Positions 1-9,226 are shown, numbered from the stretch's first letter. The stretch: DNA of 11,624 bases from Smittium culicis (GCA_001970855.1 LSSN01000482.1:3492-15115); one strand, 5' to 3'. A program made the numbers and translations. Notes: generated by a model from the letters alone, not told the origin.

Positions 1-98
1 AATTTGTTGGGGGATTTTGTAATGATAAATGATAAATATATTTTAAGTGGTGGACGAAATATTTAAAGGTTAAGCGTTATCATCTTGTGATAAGTTGG

Positions 99-282
99 CA
101 CTTTCCAGTTCAAACCTCTTTAAAAAAAATTTAGTGATTCGTGTATGATTAATAATAAGATAATTATTTGTGTCTATAATAACATATACCGATAACTGAT
201 TGATAGTCAGAATTTTATTAACTTTAATGGATCCAATTTGCTAGATTTGGTAGACCAAAAATACTCTACCGCCTAGAAAAGG
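99..282 (+). mobile_element. piggyBac-type MITE, copy 1 (decayed)
   Basis: This is a degraded copy of the ~188-bp repeat. It opens CACTTTCCAGTTCAAACCTC (family CCCTTTCCCGTCCAACACTC), has the internal AGTGATTCG block near 133-141, and ends with the subterminal block GCTAGATTTGGTAGACCAA and CTCTACCGCC before GAAAAGG. The flanks are TTGG on the left and TATAA on the right, so the expected TTAA duplication has decayed. It has the same orientation as the next copy, 93 bp away. It carries no coding capacity. The ends are placed by comparison with the intact copies and may be off by a few bases. Confidence 0.72.
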
Positions 283-375
283 TATAATCGCCTAGCGTTG
301 TGTTTTATCGCATTATAATATTAAATCGAATTGAAAGTTAACATTTTAGAATAACCGGAAAGGTAATAATATTAA

Positions 376-565
376 CCTTATCCCATCCAACACTCTTTGA
401 AAAAGCCGATTTTTTGATTCGTTTAAGATTTATAAGTATGTTTATTATTTGCGGCTAAATCGCAATAAACCAATGATTGAAATATCTACGGAATTAAAGT
501 ATTTTTTTTTGAAAGCTGTTGGCTATATTTTGTAGGCCAAAAAGGGTCTACCGCCCGTGAAAGGG
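376..565 (+). mobile_element. piggyBac-type MITE, copy 2
   Basis: A well preserved copy of 190 bp. The 5' end is CCTTATCCCATCCAACACTC, preceded by an intact TTAA at 372-375. The 3' end is GCCCGTGAAAGGG, followed by GTAA (one change from TTAA). The internal TTTGATTCGTTTAAGATTTA block and the subterminal TTGGCTATATTTTGTAGGCC are close to those of copy 6. Non-coding, it probably depended on a transposase encoded elsewhere. Confidence 0.85.
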
Positions 566-1680
566 GTAAGGTATTGATGCTGGTATTTATTGATCCGACG
601 TAGCAAGTAAAAACCTAGGCATTGGGAATTTTAAACGCGAATGCTCTAGAGTTTAACTTTAGATGAATTTATTGTTAGATATAAAATACCTAACCAACAG
701 TGTGTAACAATCATTTAGCCAAGTAGCAGTAATTGTATTTATGTTTTGATTGGCTAATGGGTTAATATCCTGATATAATAATGAGGTTTAGCAATTGAGC
801 AGCATTATATTTTCCGTACTGAACTAAAACAGATTAGTTTGAATATTATATTTTTTTTTATTGTTTGTAATGCCATTAAAAGCTAAAATCTTTGGTTTTC
901 AAGGTTATAAATTGTGTGAATGGTTGGGTTTAGGATAGGAAACTTCAGGCGATACATTGAATGTTTACTTTATTTTAATTTTAGTGGTGCTTTTGTCGCG
1001 ATTTGACGTCTATACTGACTAATTCTGACAGCTGTATCAATTGTTATTTGACAGCTTGACTGTCCAAAATTTACCAATTCAAATCTTTGCTACAATTAAA
1101 CTTTTATTTGTTTTATTTTTAAATAAATTTATTGAGAGGGATTCCCCAGATACTCTGATGCCCTTAGTTAATGTTTAGTGAATAATAATATATAAAATAA
1201 AATACTATAAAACTATGTTAGTACAATCTCAGCTTAACCAATCATGACTCTTTTTAACTAGTAAAACTTACGCTAACGTATAAAAACCTAATCAATCTTA
1301 ATCTATCATTTCAACTGGCTGATTTCATAGAAACATTTAAATCGCCTACCATATTTAAATAATTCATAATATAGAATTATTATATGACACTTTACCTGAA
1401 GCGAATATTTGTTGGCATAACTGCGAATCACGCATAACTCGTTTTTCAGACAATATGATTTGCATAGCATGGATTGAGCCAATGATTTAGACCAATAACA
1501 TGATATGCCGCTACTTGAAAATAATTAATGTGTGGATTATGTAATAATAGTTTAAAATAAATAATCACGCTCTAAAAATATCAAGCAGCTGAGCGCAAGC
1601 TGACAGCAAAATGTATAAAGCATTATAGTATAAAGGTATAAGATCCCATTTCTCGAACTTTGCTGATATATAGACAATAA
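566..1680. other. AT-rich intergenic region, no gene seen
   Basis: No coding exon or RNA gene can be supported here. Small local structures are visible: GACAG/CTGTC facing each other near 1050-1064, and an 8-bp inverted repeat AATAATTC/GAATTATT at 1358-1365 and 1374-1381. Such structures are expected by chance in DNA this AT-rich. Confidence 0.5.
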
Positions 1681-2029
1681 CGAACCCTATTTTTTACACC
1701 ATCCTACCTTACTCCCCATTTTCCTCATCCCATTTCCGCTATACTCACAAAAAAACAGTTCATCAGTCTCACATCACTACTTATTTATTATAAATTGCCT
1801 ACCAACATCCAAACCTTGTGTGTTTCCTATTTAACGCTTCCTTCTTACCTACCCTCAAATATACCATCAATAATTCATTCTGTTTTATGTTATATTAGCA
1901 ACAATTCCTTTCTATTCATCTATTTCACAAACTCTTTCTCATAATATCTATTATTTTGCCGTAATTGTATTGTACTCTTGGTAAAACTAATCCTTTCAAA
2001 GAACAAAACATATATTGCTATTACGCTCA
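1681..2029 (+). promoter_or_regulatory. C-rich, G-poor probable promoter/5' leader of the 2030 gene
   Basis: The top strand changes composition sharply here. It is rich in C, T and A with very few G (roughly 18 G in the first 300 bases by eye), with runs such as CTTACTCCCCATTTTCCTCA and CTTCCTTCTTACCTACCC. Pyrimidine-rich tracts just upstream of the start codon are common in fungal promoters and leaders. A possible TATA-like motif, TATAAA, lies at 1789-1794. An in-frame TAA at 1988-1990 closes the reading frame upstream of the ATG. The extent of the leader and the transcription start are not determinable from the sequence alone. Confidence 0.5.
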
Positions 2030-2343
2030 ATGCAGGCTTTCGATAATTCTACAAACATATCTAACGGATCAAAAAAATCTAGTATGGCTGATTACGATAG
2101 TTACTACTACGAAGAAGAAACAAAGCCCAAAGGATTAAGAAAAATGTACTTGAACTCGCTTATAATTATCTCTTATTTTAGAATTTAATCATTTTACACT
2201 AGAAATAAATATCCTCCATTAACACTTTATTTACAATTTATAGGTTGCGTGTTTTGCTCAACTTCAATCCCTTCAAGAAAAGCGAAACTTATATCGAGTC
2301 TAATACAACATCAAAGAGAGAAGGCGCCACAATCCTTTTTTAA
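2030..2343 (+). CDS. Small two-exon gene, 71-aa protein of unknown function
   Basis: Proposed model: exon 1 is 2030-2145, a 98-bp intron (GTACTT...TTATAG) is 2146-2243, and exon 2 is 2244-2343, ending TAA. The join falls inside a codon and keeps the frame, giving 71 residues. The protein has an acidic, tyrosine-rich stretch at about residues 21-31 (DYDSYYYEEET), then a basic/hydrophobic part at about 33-51 (PKGLRKMLRVLLNFNPFKK), and ends ATILF. There is no signal peptide and no clear membrane span; residues 39-49 could form a short amphipathic helix. The first ATG has a weak context. The ATG at 2084 (residue 19) has A at -3 and G at +4 and could be the real start, giving 53 aa. CTAAC and an AG just before it (2057-2082) would even allow an upstream leader intron. 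I do not recognise the family. The gene call rests on the frame-preserving splice and on higher GC than its surroundings. It is convergent with the ERV46 gene. Confidence 0.6.
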
Positions 2344-2842
2344 TACTCCATTAAACCCAATATCTCGCCTTTCCAACACTCGTCTGTTATATAAATACTT
2401 TCAAGCGATAAATTTTTGCTATATTTCTCTCTCTCTCTCTCTTACTCTTACTCTCTCAAAGCAAGATAAATATTCCTTATAAAGATTTCCACTTTGTGCA
2501 ATTTGTTTTTATATTTGTAATTCATCTATTTCAATAATTTTTTAGCCACAATTTCATTTTAATTTCAATACATCGTTTTATACCTCAAGCCTTTTATATA
2601 TCTCTTCTAAATCAAACTATCATTTGATCCGTAATAAATAATATATATTTGCTTATTATGTTATCTCATAATGTTTTATTCTCCTTATCTTGTCTATTTT
2701 AAGACGTGAAAAAATTTGCATATAACAGCTAGTACAAAAATAAATTAAAATGTACTATCATAAAAACATTATTCTTTATTTCATAAAACTTATAAATAAC
2801 GAATTATCAAAATAGCTTTTATCCATGTACGAAAAATTCAAA
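2344..2842. other. Shared 3' region between convergent genes
   Basis: This 499-bp AT-rich stretch lies between the stop codons of the two convergent genes. It contains a CT microsatellite, an AATAAA at 2633-2638 (plus strand, far from the stop, possible poly(A) signal) and TTTATT at 2775-2780. The latter reads AATAAA on the minus strand, 63 nt past the ERV46 stop, and is a plausible poly(A) signal for that gene. No further coding exon is visible. Confidence 0.45.
2427..2442 (+). repeat. (CT)8 microsatellite
   Basis: Eight perfect CT units, followed by an imperfect TACTCTTACTCTCTC extension to 2457. It lies in the probable 3' region of the small plus-strand gene. Confidence 0.9.
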
Positions 2843-4312
2843 TTATGCCTGCTTTCCTATTTGAAGCTTGTGGGCTATAGCATTCTCTGCCCTGAAAATA
2901 AACGAGTCGATAAGCCCCGCGACTGTAAAGATACTGCCGATTATGGCAAGGCATGTAGAGATGAAGCTTGATAAACTGCGCGAGTGTTCTGTCAAAATGA
3001 TGCGCATTGGCGATATTTCGAAAATTACAAAGAACCCATGATTGTTTGATTTGTGTGAGCTTAGCTTCGATTCTGGTACGCCGCTAGAGTGTTCAGTTAC
3101 TGAAAACTGGTTTGAATCAATCTTATTCCCATTCAAGAATCTAGCCTCTGTACCCACGACTTTAGTAAAGTACTGGTACTTGGTATTCTTAGTCTCCGCC
3201 ATCTTACTTACGCCATCAAGCGGATTCTTGATATTGGCTAAATATTCTCCAAATGCTAGTTTATGGATTGTGTGACTGAAGTCAAAGTTTTGTGGCATAT
3301 AGTCGTGGACTATGTGCGCATGCATATTATTCTTCTTGATGGTCTCTCCTGCCATAACGTGGAAGTTCCCTGATACTTTGTTTATTTCAACCGACCCAAC
3401 TAGTCTGCACCCTTCTCCTTCCTGGCTCATGATTTTTTCTACATATCTCTCTCTAACGCACTATATTTCAATATAAATAACTGTTAAGACCTTTTGGGAA
3501 GATCATTACTCAATAAAGAATGAATCAAAATCAAATAGATAAATACAAATAAGCATTGTTAAATATAAAGAGAGATTACTTGTTCAATTTTTTGTGGATC
3601 TACGAATGACCAAGCTTGTTTTTGGTAAGCTTTTTGAACTTCAGCGCAGGTATTACAGCATCCACTCGCTGGTGGAACCCCGCCATAGCATGAGCCACAA
3701 TATTTTGGATCTTTAGACTTTTCGTCTTCGAGATCAGGAAATTCTATATTTGTTTATTTGGTTTTGTTTTCATAAATAGCTGTTTTATTCAAATTCTCAA
3801 GATTTATTTTTATTTATAAGTTTTGTCAATATTTTAGTTACCTTTTGGGTTTTTGTTGACAGATCCGTCTGCAAGTAAGCGTGTAGCTACAACATTGTGG
3901 AAGGAATTGATTTGATGTTCGCCTGTCGAATCCATTATATCCAAACCAAGCACTAAAATAAAAAAAAACCGATATAAATCCGATTATTTATAGTATAAGT
4001 TATGATACTGCTGTAGAAAAAATATGAAAAATGAAAATGAAACAAAAACTTACAGGCACAGGGAGCTTTATGGAAGGTAATATCTAGTTGAATCTTCATT
4101 TTTTCCATACGTTGCTTATCCACAATCAATTCTGAAGACATGTTGACAGTTTTGTAGTTTCTGTATTCGGAAATCAAAAGAATCAAAACTGTCAATACGC
4201 TGACCACGGTTACTACGGCGCCTGAAATTGTCCTGACCTTGAAGTCGTCCATGGTTTTCGCGTAAGCATCAAAAGCTTGGATTTTTGAAAAAATTCCTTT
4301 TTCTCTCGCCAT
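2843..4312 (-). CDS. ERV46: ERV46/ERGIC3 ER-Golgi cargo receptor, four exons
   Basis: The encoded protein is a membrane receptor that cycles between ER and Golgi with Erv41 in COPII/COPI vesicles and retrieves escaped ER residents. Exons on the minus strand are 4312-4054, 3952-3842, 3743-3580 and 3460-2843; the introns are 101, 98 and 119 bp, with donors GTAAGT, GTAACT and GTAATC and AG acceptors. The joins give 383 residues, a normal family length. Exon 4 opens with CVRERYVEKI, upstream of the first Met in that exon. Landmarks: N-terminal ERGIC domain from about residue 5 (FSKIQAFDAYAKTMDDF), first membrane span ~28-48, and PCALLGLDIMDSTGEHQ at 84-100. A cysteine-rich region follows (YCGSCYGG with C139/C142; GCCNTC with C152/C153/C156; C179; GEGC with C196), as required for Erv46 retrieval in yeast. 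Then come GSVEINKVSGNFH, QFSVTEHS, FEISP, a second span ~341-367 (AIIGSIFTVAGLIDS) and a short tail ending KLQIGKQA. The ATG context (AAAAAATGG) is good. The gene appears intact. Confidence 0.95.
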
Positions 4313-4657
4313 TTTTTCTTATTTTCTGTTCAAAAAAAAGTTACCAGCAGGAAAATATGATAATAATATAGAATTTTGCCAACAGCAGAAGATACTAATG
4401 GCTAGATAATTGAAAGTAATGCAGTTGTAATAGAAAGCTAATATCGTAAAATATACACTAATGGAAACAAGCTGCTGGTAATAATTTTATAAAGCTATTT
4501 AGAACAAGAAAGGGATTATTATGTATACGAGCTTAGCTATCCTCAAATTTTAAGAGCAAAAAAGTAACAGAAATTAATTAGCTATTTTTTTTTTGTTAGT
4601 AAAAAATAAGCTATGATAAAACCTATAAAAATAATTTTATAATAATAGCACTATTAA

Positions 4658-4742
4658 TATAATTGGCCAGAACGATTAAACTATTATTGTTCCCTTTTTT
4701 GAGCTTAATAATAGCACTTTTCTGGGTTACAGGCCAATTATA
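4658..4742. repeat. 85-bp segment bounded by perfect 11-bp inverted repeats
   Basis: TATAATTGGCC at 4658-4668 faces GGCCAATTATA at 4732-4742. The match weakens inward (CAG/CTG). The 12-base word AATAATAGCACT occurs just outside on the left (4641-4652) and again inside near the right arm (4707-4718). It may be a tiny or solo MITE, or a transcript hairpin. No matching target duplication is evident. Confidence 0.55.
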
Positions 4743-4960
4743 AAGTAAAATTGTTAAACATATTTCTCATCAAGTAATTTATTCTAATCTAATTTTCATC
4801 CAATGATCATGCATATTTAATCAGGTTTGGTTTATTTTTATTGGTTTGGATTCAAACCCACAATATCCTAATTTCTTTTATTTAATATTTATTATTTTTC
4901 AGGGTAACTATTGTAGTTAGACATTAATTATGCCCATAAAACATATTAATAAGCAAAAAA

Positions 4961-4978
4961 CTAAAACTAAAACTAAAA
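4961..4978 (+). repeat. (CTAAAA)3 short tandem repeat
   Basis: Three perfect CTAAAA units inside a run of similar A-rich words. It is probably replication slippage. It is not a telomere array, although AAACCCTAAA occurs shortly downstream. Confidence 0.75.
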
Positions 4979-6609
4979 TAAAACATAGTATTAAACCCTA
5001 AACATACACCAATATTAATACACTAAAGTCTATTTTATATTGAATTTACTGCACTCAAAGTTGTTCTTTCAAATACATATTGCACATAATCGAGTCTTAA
5101 CATTTACCAAAATAAGCAGCGTATAAAGAGTTAAATATTTAGTTATATAAATGTAGTATCTGACCAAAATTAATTGTTGTATTCATTGGTTCAAGATATG
5201 CGACCACGAATAAACTTTGAGGTTTTAAATAAATTTATTATCAACTCCACACCTTTGTAAAAAATCTCTTTAAGGAAAAATTTTGTTTTTAATGGTAATG
5301 GAATTTTTTTTCGAAGGGTAATGGTACTTTTCAAAATCCAAATTCATACCAGCCATTCCTTCCCCTGTTCTATTATTACTAATATCTATAGTCTGAATTA
5401 TTTTCTAACTTTTACTATTACTCAATTGCGCAGCAATGTTTTTTTAGCTTCAATTAAAAAGCTACTTTACTAATTTTTTTATACATAGCTTTAACTCGAA
5501 TAAAAAATAAACTTTTATGAATCCGTTATCGATTTTAATCCATATTAATCGTTTTACTAGCTTGAATGGATAATTTAAGGTTTTGAATGCTTCGCTAACA
5601 ATACAAAGATAAAATCTTATTTTTCATGTTCTCATATCCATATTATAGCCGGCCTAATATTGTATTAGGTGATATCTACTCTCGTTTAAATACTATTTAT
5701 AAGATTGCTTACTTTACATGATAATATACTGCGCATATAATATCAAACTTAGAATCTTTAGCAAAAGATTTGAACTAAATGCAGCTAAATGTGCCTATAA
5801 CAATCAGATTTTTAAATTGAAAACTTTCCTAATTTTTTTAATTTCATAACTCATCTTTGCCCTAAATCATTTAACCTCAGCTTATCAGCAGATACATTTT
5901 TTTTATATACAGTTAATAATAATTTACAACATTCGGTCAAGGAAACGAATTTGGATAATTTAATATGGAATAGGCAAGAATTCAATAAGATAATTTTCCC
6001 TACAAATACAACATCTTAATTCGTTTAGTCAATGGGTGGGGGGGGGATGCCATTAAGAAATCATTCTATAGCAACCCGCTTTTATAGCTTATCTTATATA
6101 ATAAGTATATAAGTGCACTAGATTATATATTTTAGTTTAGCCCTGTATATGGATTTAAAATTAATACTATGAATCAAAAATTTATAAATGATCATTCTGT
6201 TTAATGCAATGCTGAAAAAAAAAATCATTAAATAATTTATAACTATTCTCGGAAATCGATGATTATCAATTCTTCGGGGTTTCGAAAAATTCCCAATAAA
6301 ACTATATATTTTAATCTCATTTATACTTTTACTATGAAAAAATTAAAAGACGAAACTCTAAAATATAACAACATTTGTTATTATATACGTTGACATAAAA
6401 ATTTCACATAAAACATAAAAATATCTGGGCTTCCCAATATGGTGTAATTTTTTTTAGAGATAAAGTCACTGAAAAAACCATCTCGCACAAGTTTAAATAA
6501 TATTTAATTTTTTTTAATCTTGACAATTAAAATGCTTATAAATAGCTATTATCGCTTTTTTGAATATGAAAATCTTTATTTTTACGCAGTTTATAAAAAA
6601 ATTTTTAAA

Positions 6610-6798
6610 CCCATTCTAGTCTAACAATCTTTAAAATGAATAAATTTATGATTCGATAGTAAATTAAAAGAGCGTTTAATATTTGTTGTTAAATCACAGT
6701 ATACCAGTTATTCTTAAGGCCTCATAATTATGATGTTTTTATTGAAGAAAGTTGGCTATATGTGGTATATAAAAAACAGTATACCGCGCGGGTAAGGG
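6610..6798 (+). mobile_element. piggyBac-type MITE, copy 3
   Basis: A 189-bp copy, moderately diverged. It opens CCCATTCTAGTCTAACAATC, carries the AATTTATGATTCG block at about 6642-6654, and has TTGGCTATATGTGGTATATA followed by CAGTATACCGC near the end. It closes GGTAAGGG followed by CTAA. The left flank is TTAA plus one A. Isolated in the middle of the large intergenic region, it has the plus orientation. Confidence 0.8.
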
Positions 6799-6850
6799 CT
6801 AAAAAAAAAAAGTGTAAAAAAATATAAATCAATTAAAACTGTCGAAAATA

Positions 6851-6876
6851 TCCCATTTTTTTTAAAAAAAATGGGA
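6851..6876. repeat. 26-bp perfect palindrome
   Basis: TCCCA, eight T, eight A, TGGGA: a perfect palindrome with no spacer, 52 bp beyond MITE copy 3. Its right arm continues ATGGGAGTTTCCT, resembling the inverted-repeat end ATGGGAGATTCCT of the element at 10411. Confidence 0.9.
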
Positions 6877-7531
6877 GTTTCCTATTTTGATTCATAAAAA
6901 TGCGGCATATTTTTCAATAAGAGGTATTTAAGACCTTTTATCTATCTTTCTACCTCTAAAAAAAAGAAAGTTTGCATTAAAATATTGTATAATATCAATT
7001 TATTTTAAATTTATACATTTACCAGAATTAAATGCTTTAACACATATCAAAACAATTTATTCGTCGAAAAAAAGTTTTAAAGAGCTAAATTCATCAAACT
7101 TATTGTAATTCATATAAAAAGCAGATAAATTGACAAAATCTTTAAAATTTGAGCCATGAATGGTAATTTGCGTTTACATTTAATAAATTATTCTTTTAGA
7201 CGGTTATGGAACTTTAAATATTTCTTATGAGTTTGATGAGCAATAGTTATAATATAGTTTATATATTTATATATTTTTATGCATTGTAACAAACTGAATT
7301 CAAGCACTTGTTTTTTTATTTTAATTTATTTTTTCACTTAAAATCTCATGAAATTGTATAGGTAAAAATTCTAATGAAAATATATTATCTAATCTTGCAT
7401 TTTTAGAAGCATATTTATTACTGGTACTCTAAAAGTATACTCTATATATGATCTTTATTATTTCAGATAATATATTTTATTTGAGAACAGCGCTAGTGTA
7501 CTACTCAAATTTAGTTTATAATTTAATTTAA

Positions 7532-7570
7532 TTTATGATGCGCTATCTTTTTGATAGCTTATATCATAAA
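7532..7570. repeat. Nested stem-loop
   Basis: The outer arms TTTATGAT (7532-7539) and ATCATAAA (7563-7570) are perfectly complementary. The inner arms GCTATC (7542-7547) and GATAGC (7553-7558) enclose a TTTTT loop, with small internal bulges between the two stems. It could be a transcript hairpin or a chance fold. Confidence 0.6.
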
Positions 7571-7977
7571 AGTGTATAATAAAAAGTAAAAAAATCTTTG
7601 ATATTTAATTGCTTTTCATCAAATTGGCGTATAGCCTCATATTTTTATCTTGCGGATATTTTTTATTCAGGATATAACACCCGATGAATGTTAGTTTATT
7701 CAGAAACAATAATATTTGATAATTAATAAAATATACTGATAATTATATTAAATATAACTATTTTTTGCTGCACACTCAAAAATCTGGTGAGCAAAACTAA
7801 ACTTAAAAATACTTTAATCTTAATAAACATTATAAAAACCAATTTCCTTAGTTTACGCACCTTTTAAGAGCTGTAAAATAATATATAATGGTAGAAAAAA
7901 GTTCATTAAAATTCAATAAAAATGATTTTAGTTTTAAATTTATTATAGAGCTACTCAATGAGCTATTAAAAGAAATT

Positions 7978-8448
7978 CTAGTTTGCATCATCATCATTGT
8001 TATCATCTCCATTTCCAGAATCAGCTACAGGAATTGGAGCACTCAAACCAGAAAATCCACCTGCTCCCAAATAGTCAAACATTGGAACTACCGGATTATC
8101 GTTATAAGATTTTCTTGTTATTACAAAAGATATGTTGTTGTTGTTGTATTTGGAGGCGATGTTAGGTACTGATAAAGTTCCTGAGATCCTGCGTCTTTTC
8201 CCTCTGCCTTTACAGTTTGGACCTTTAAATACTATCATTGTACTCCTTTTACTAACTGAAATGTTCATACTAACAGCAACGCTTGTGTTAAAACATCTAT
8301 CGTATTTGTAGTCAGCGTTAAAAAATTGTCCAACATTATTAGGAAGTGCATAGAGTTGAATTTTGGCGGTGCGAGTAGATGCATTTGTTAAGAGCAGTTG
8401 TGATAAAGCTGTGACAAGAACAGTTATCCCAACAAAGAATTTTGTCAT
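7978..8448 (-). CDS. Small secreted protein, 156 aa, unknown function
   Basis: A single-exon gene with ATG at 8448 in a favourable context (A at -3) and a TAG stop at 7978-7980. Residues 1-23 look like a classical signal peptide: a basic start, a hydrophobic core (FFVGITVLVTALSQLLL) and cleavage likely after TNA. The mature part begins STRTAKIQLYALPNN, a beta-strand-like pattern, and contains only two cysteines (C52, C79) that could pair. It has sequons NTS (54), NIS (62) and NIS (105), a basic cluster GKRRR at 83-87 (possible dibasic cleavage), and an Asn/Asp-rich acidic tail (about residues 144-156, SGNGDDNNDDD). The pattern LY...G...C...F.G.NC.G is loosely reminiscent of beta/gamma-crystallin-like secreted proteins, but I cannot confirm a family. 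It may be a cell-wall, effector-like or other extracellular protein. A TATA-like motif lies upstream at 8545-8552. GC is higher than in the flanks, which supports a real gene. Confidence 0.78.
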   Translation of the reverse strand: MTKFFVGITVLVTALSQLLLTNASTRTAKIQLYALPNNVGQFFNADYKYDRCFNTSVAVSMNISVSKRSTMIVFKGPNCKGRGKRRRISGTLSVPNIASKYNNNNISFVITRKSYNDNPVVPMFDYLGAGGFSGLSAPIPVADSGNGDDNNDDDAN

Positions 8449-9037
8449 TTTTATAATTTTTTATAGATAGTGTAAGAAAAGTTTTTAATTTAGAATTTTC
8501 TTTTCTTTTTCTTGTATTTTTATAGAATGAAATAAAATATATGATATTTATACGAGTTTTTCGAATATCTAAAATTCCCTCGTTAGATATTTATGCACTA
8601 AAATTTGCACTTTTTTATTTTTAATGACAGCTCTATAATAATCAATTTCGTCGAATTAACTCTAAAAATGTTGGTTTTTTCTAAAATTCTTTATTAACAA
8701 TATTATTAATTGTTAATTATATTCTAGGTTAATCGAATGAGGTATATACACATAGTAAATTTCGGCCTAGATTATTATAAAATCTTTACTATTTAGAATA
8801 AAAATGAAATTTCTAGACTAAATTTATTATAAACATGATAAATTGCTGTTAATAAAATAATTTAATTAAATTTGGGATGTATATTTTTAAAATGAAATTG
8901 GTTATTATATATCGTGGTAATAGGCTCTCTTATATAATTGACCTAAGGAGTGGTTTTTCAATTAAATGGGCGCAATCAAATTACTATTCCAAATTAATTA
9001 CAGCAGTTTTCAATCCGAGTTTGTTAATTTCTATTAA
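8449..9037. other. Upstream region of the secreted-protein gene
   Basis: On the minus strand the leader next to the ATG is A-rich (ACAAGAAAAAGAAAAG). About 97-104 bp upstream of the ATG is TATAAATA (plus-strand TATTTATA, 8545-8552), a reasonable TATA box. The rest is AT-rich with no gene seen. Confidence 0.45.
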
Positions 9038-9226
9038 CCCTTTCCCATTCAACACTCTTTAAAAAAGCGAATTTATTGATTCGCTAATCATTTTCAAGAT
9101 ATTTTATTATTTGGTTTTGTTTTGTATTATACCAATATTTTTTAAGGGCTCCGATTTAAAATATTTTAATTGATCATAATTGGCTATAATTAGAGGGTCA
9201 AAAATAGTCTAGCACCCGTGAAAGGA
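9038..9226 (+). mobile_element. piggyBac-type MITE, copy 4
   Basis: A 189-bp copy flanked by perfect TTAA on both sides (9034-9037 and 9227-9230). It begins CCCTTTCCCATTCAACACTC and ends CACCCGTGAAAGGA, so the last base of the terminal GGG has changed. Internal TTATTGATTCG and subterminal TTGGCTATAATTAGAGGGTC are recognisable. The intact target duplication suggests a relatively recent insertion. Confidence 0.88.

Larger units (their letters stand above)
4313..6609. other. Long AT-rich intergenic region upstream of ERV46
   Basis: The first few hundred bases must hold the ERV46 promoter (minus strand), but no unambiguous TATA or factor site stands out in the A/T background. The rest has no supported gene, tRNA or rRNA. 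It contains an inverted repeat pair at 4658-4742, a CTAAAA triplet repeat, a short CCTAATA/TATTAGG hairpin at 5653-5669 and a G9 run. Confidence 0.5.
6799..7977. other. AT-rich intergenic region, no gene seen
   Basis: No coding exon is supported. The stretch contains a 26-bp perfect palindrome at 6851-6876, a nested hairpin at 7532-7570, and TTTATT at 7939-7944. The latter reads AATAAA on the minus strand, 34 nt past the stop of the secreted-protein gene, and may be its poly(A) signal. Confidence 0.5.

Noticed and set aside
2249..2482. 77-codon plus-strand frame running into the CT repeat
   Set aside because: It is in a different frame from exon 2 of the spliced small gene, and much of it is translated microsatellite (Leu/Ser repeats).
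3042..3275. Plus-strand open frame of 77 codons
   Set aside because: It lies wholly antisense to exon 4 of the ERV46 gene, whose protein is clearly conserved.
4845..4862. Possible tRNA T-arm (GGGTTTGAATCC on the minus strand)
   Set aside because: The neighbouring bases do not form the five-pair T stem, and there is no A box or acceptor stem.
4961..5005. Possible interstitial telomere repeat (AAACCCTAAA near CTAAAA units)
   Set aside because: Only a single CCCTAA-like unit is present, with no tandem array.
7888..8172. Plus-strand open frames overlapping the secreted-protein gene
   Set aside because: They are antisense to a gene with a clear signal peptide. Their products are low-complexity (Ile/Val or His runs from reverse-read Asp/Asn codons).
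8877..9062. 61-codon plus-strand frame
   Set aside because: Its 3' end runs into MITE copy 4, there is no recognisable domain, and the composition equals the AT-rich background.
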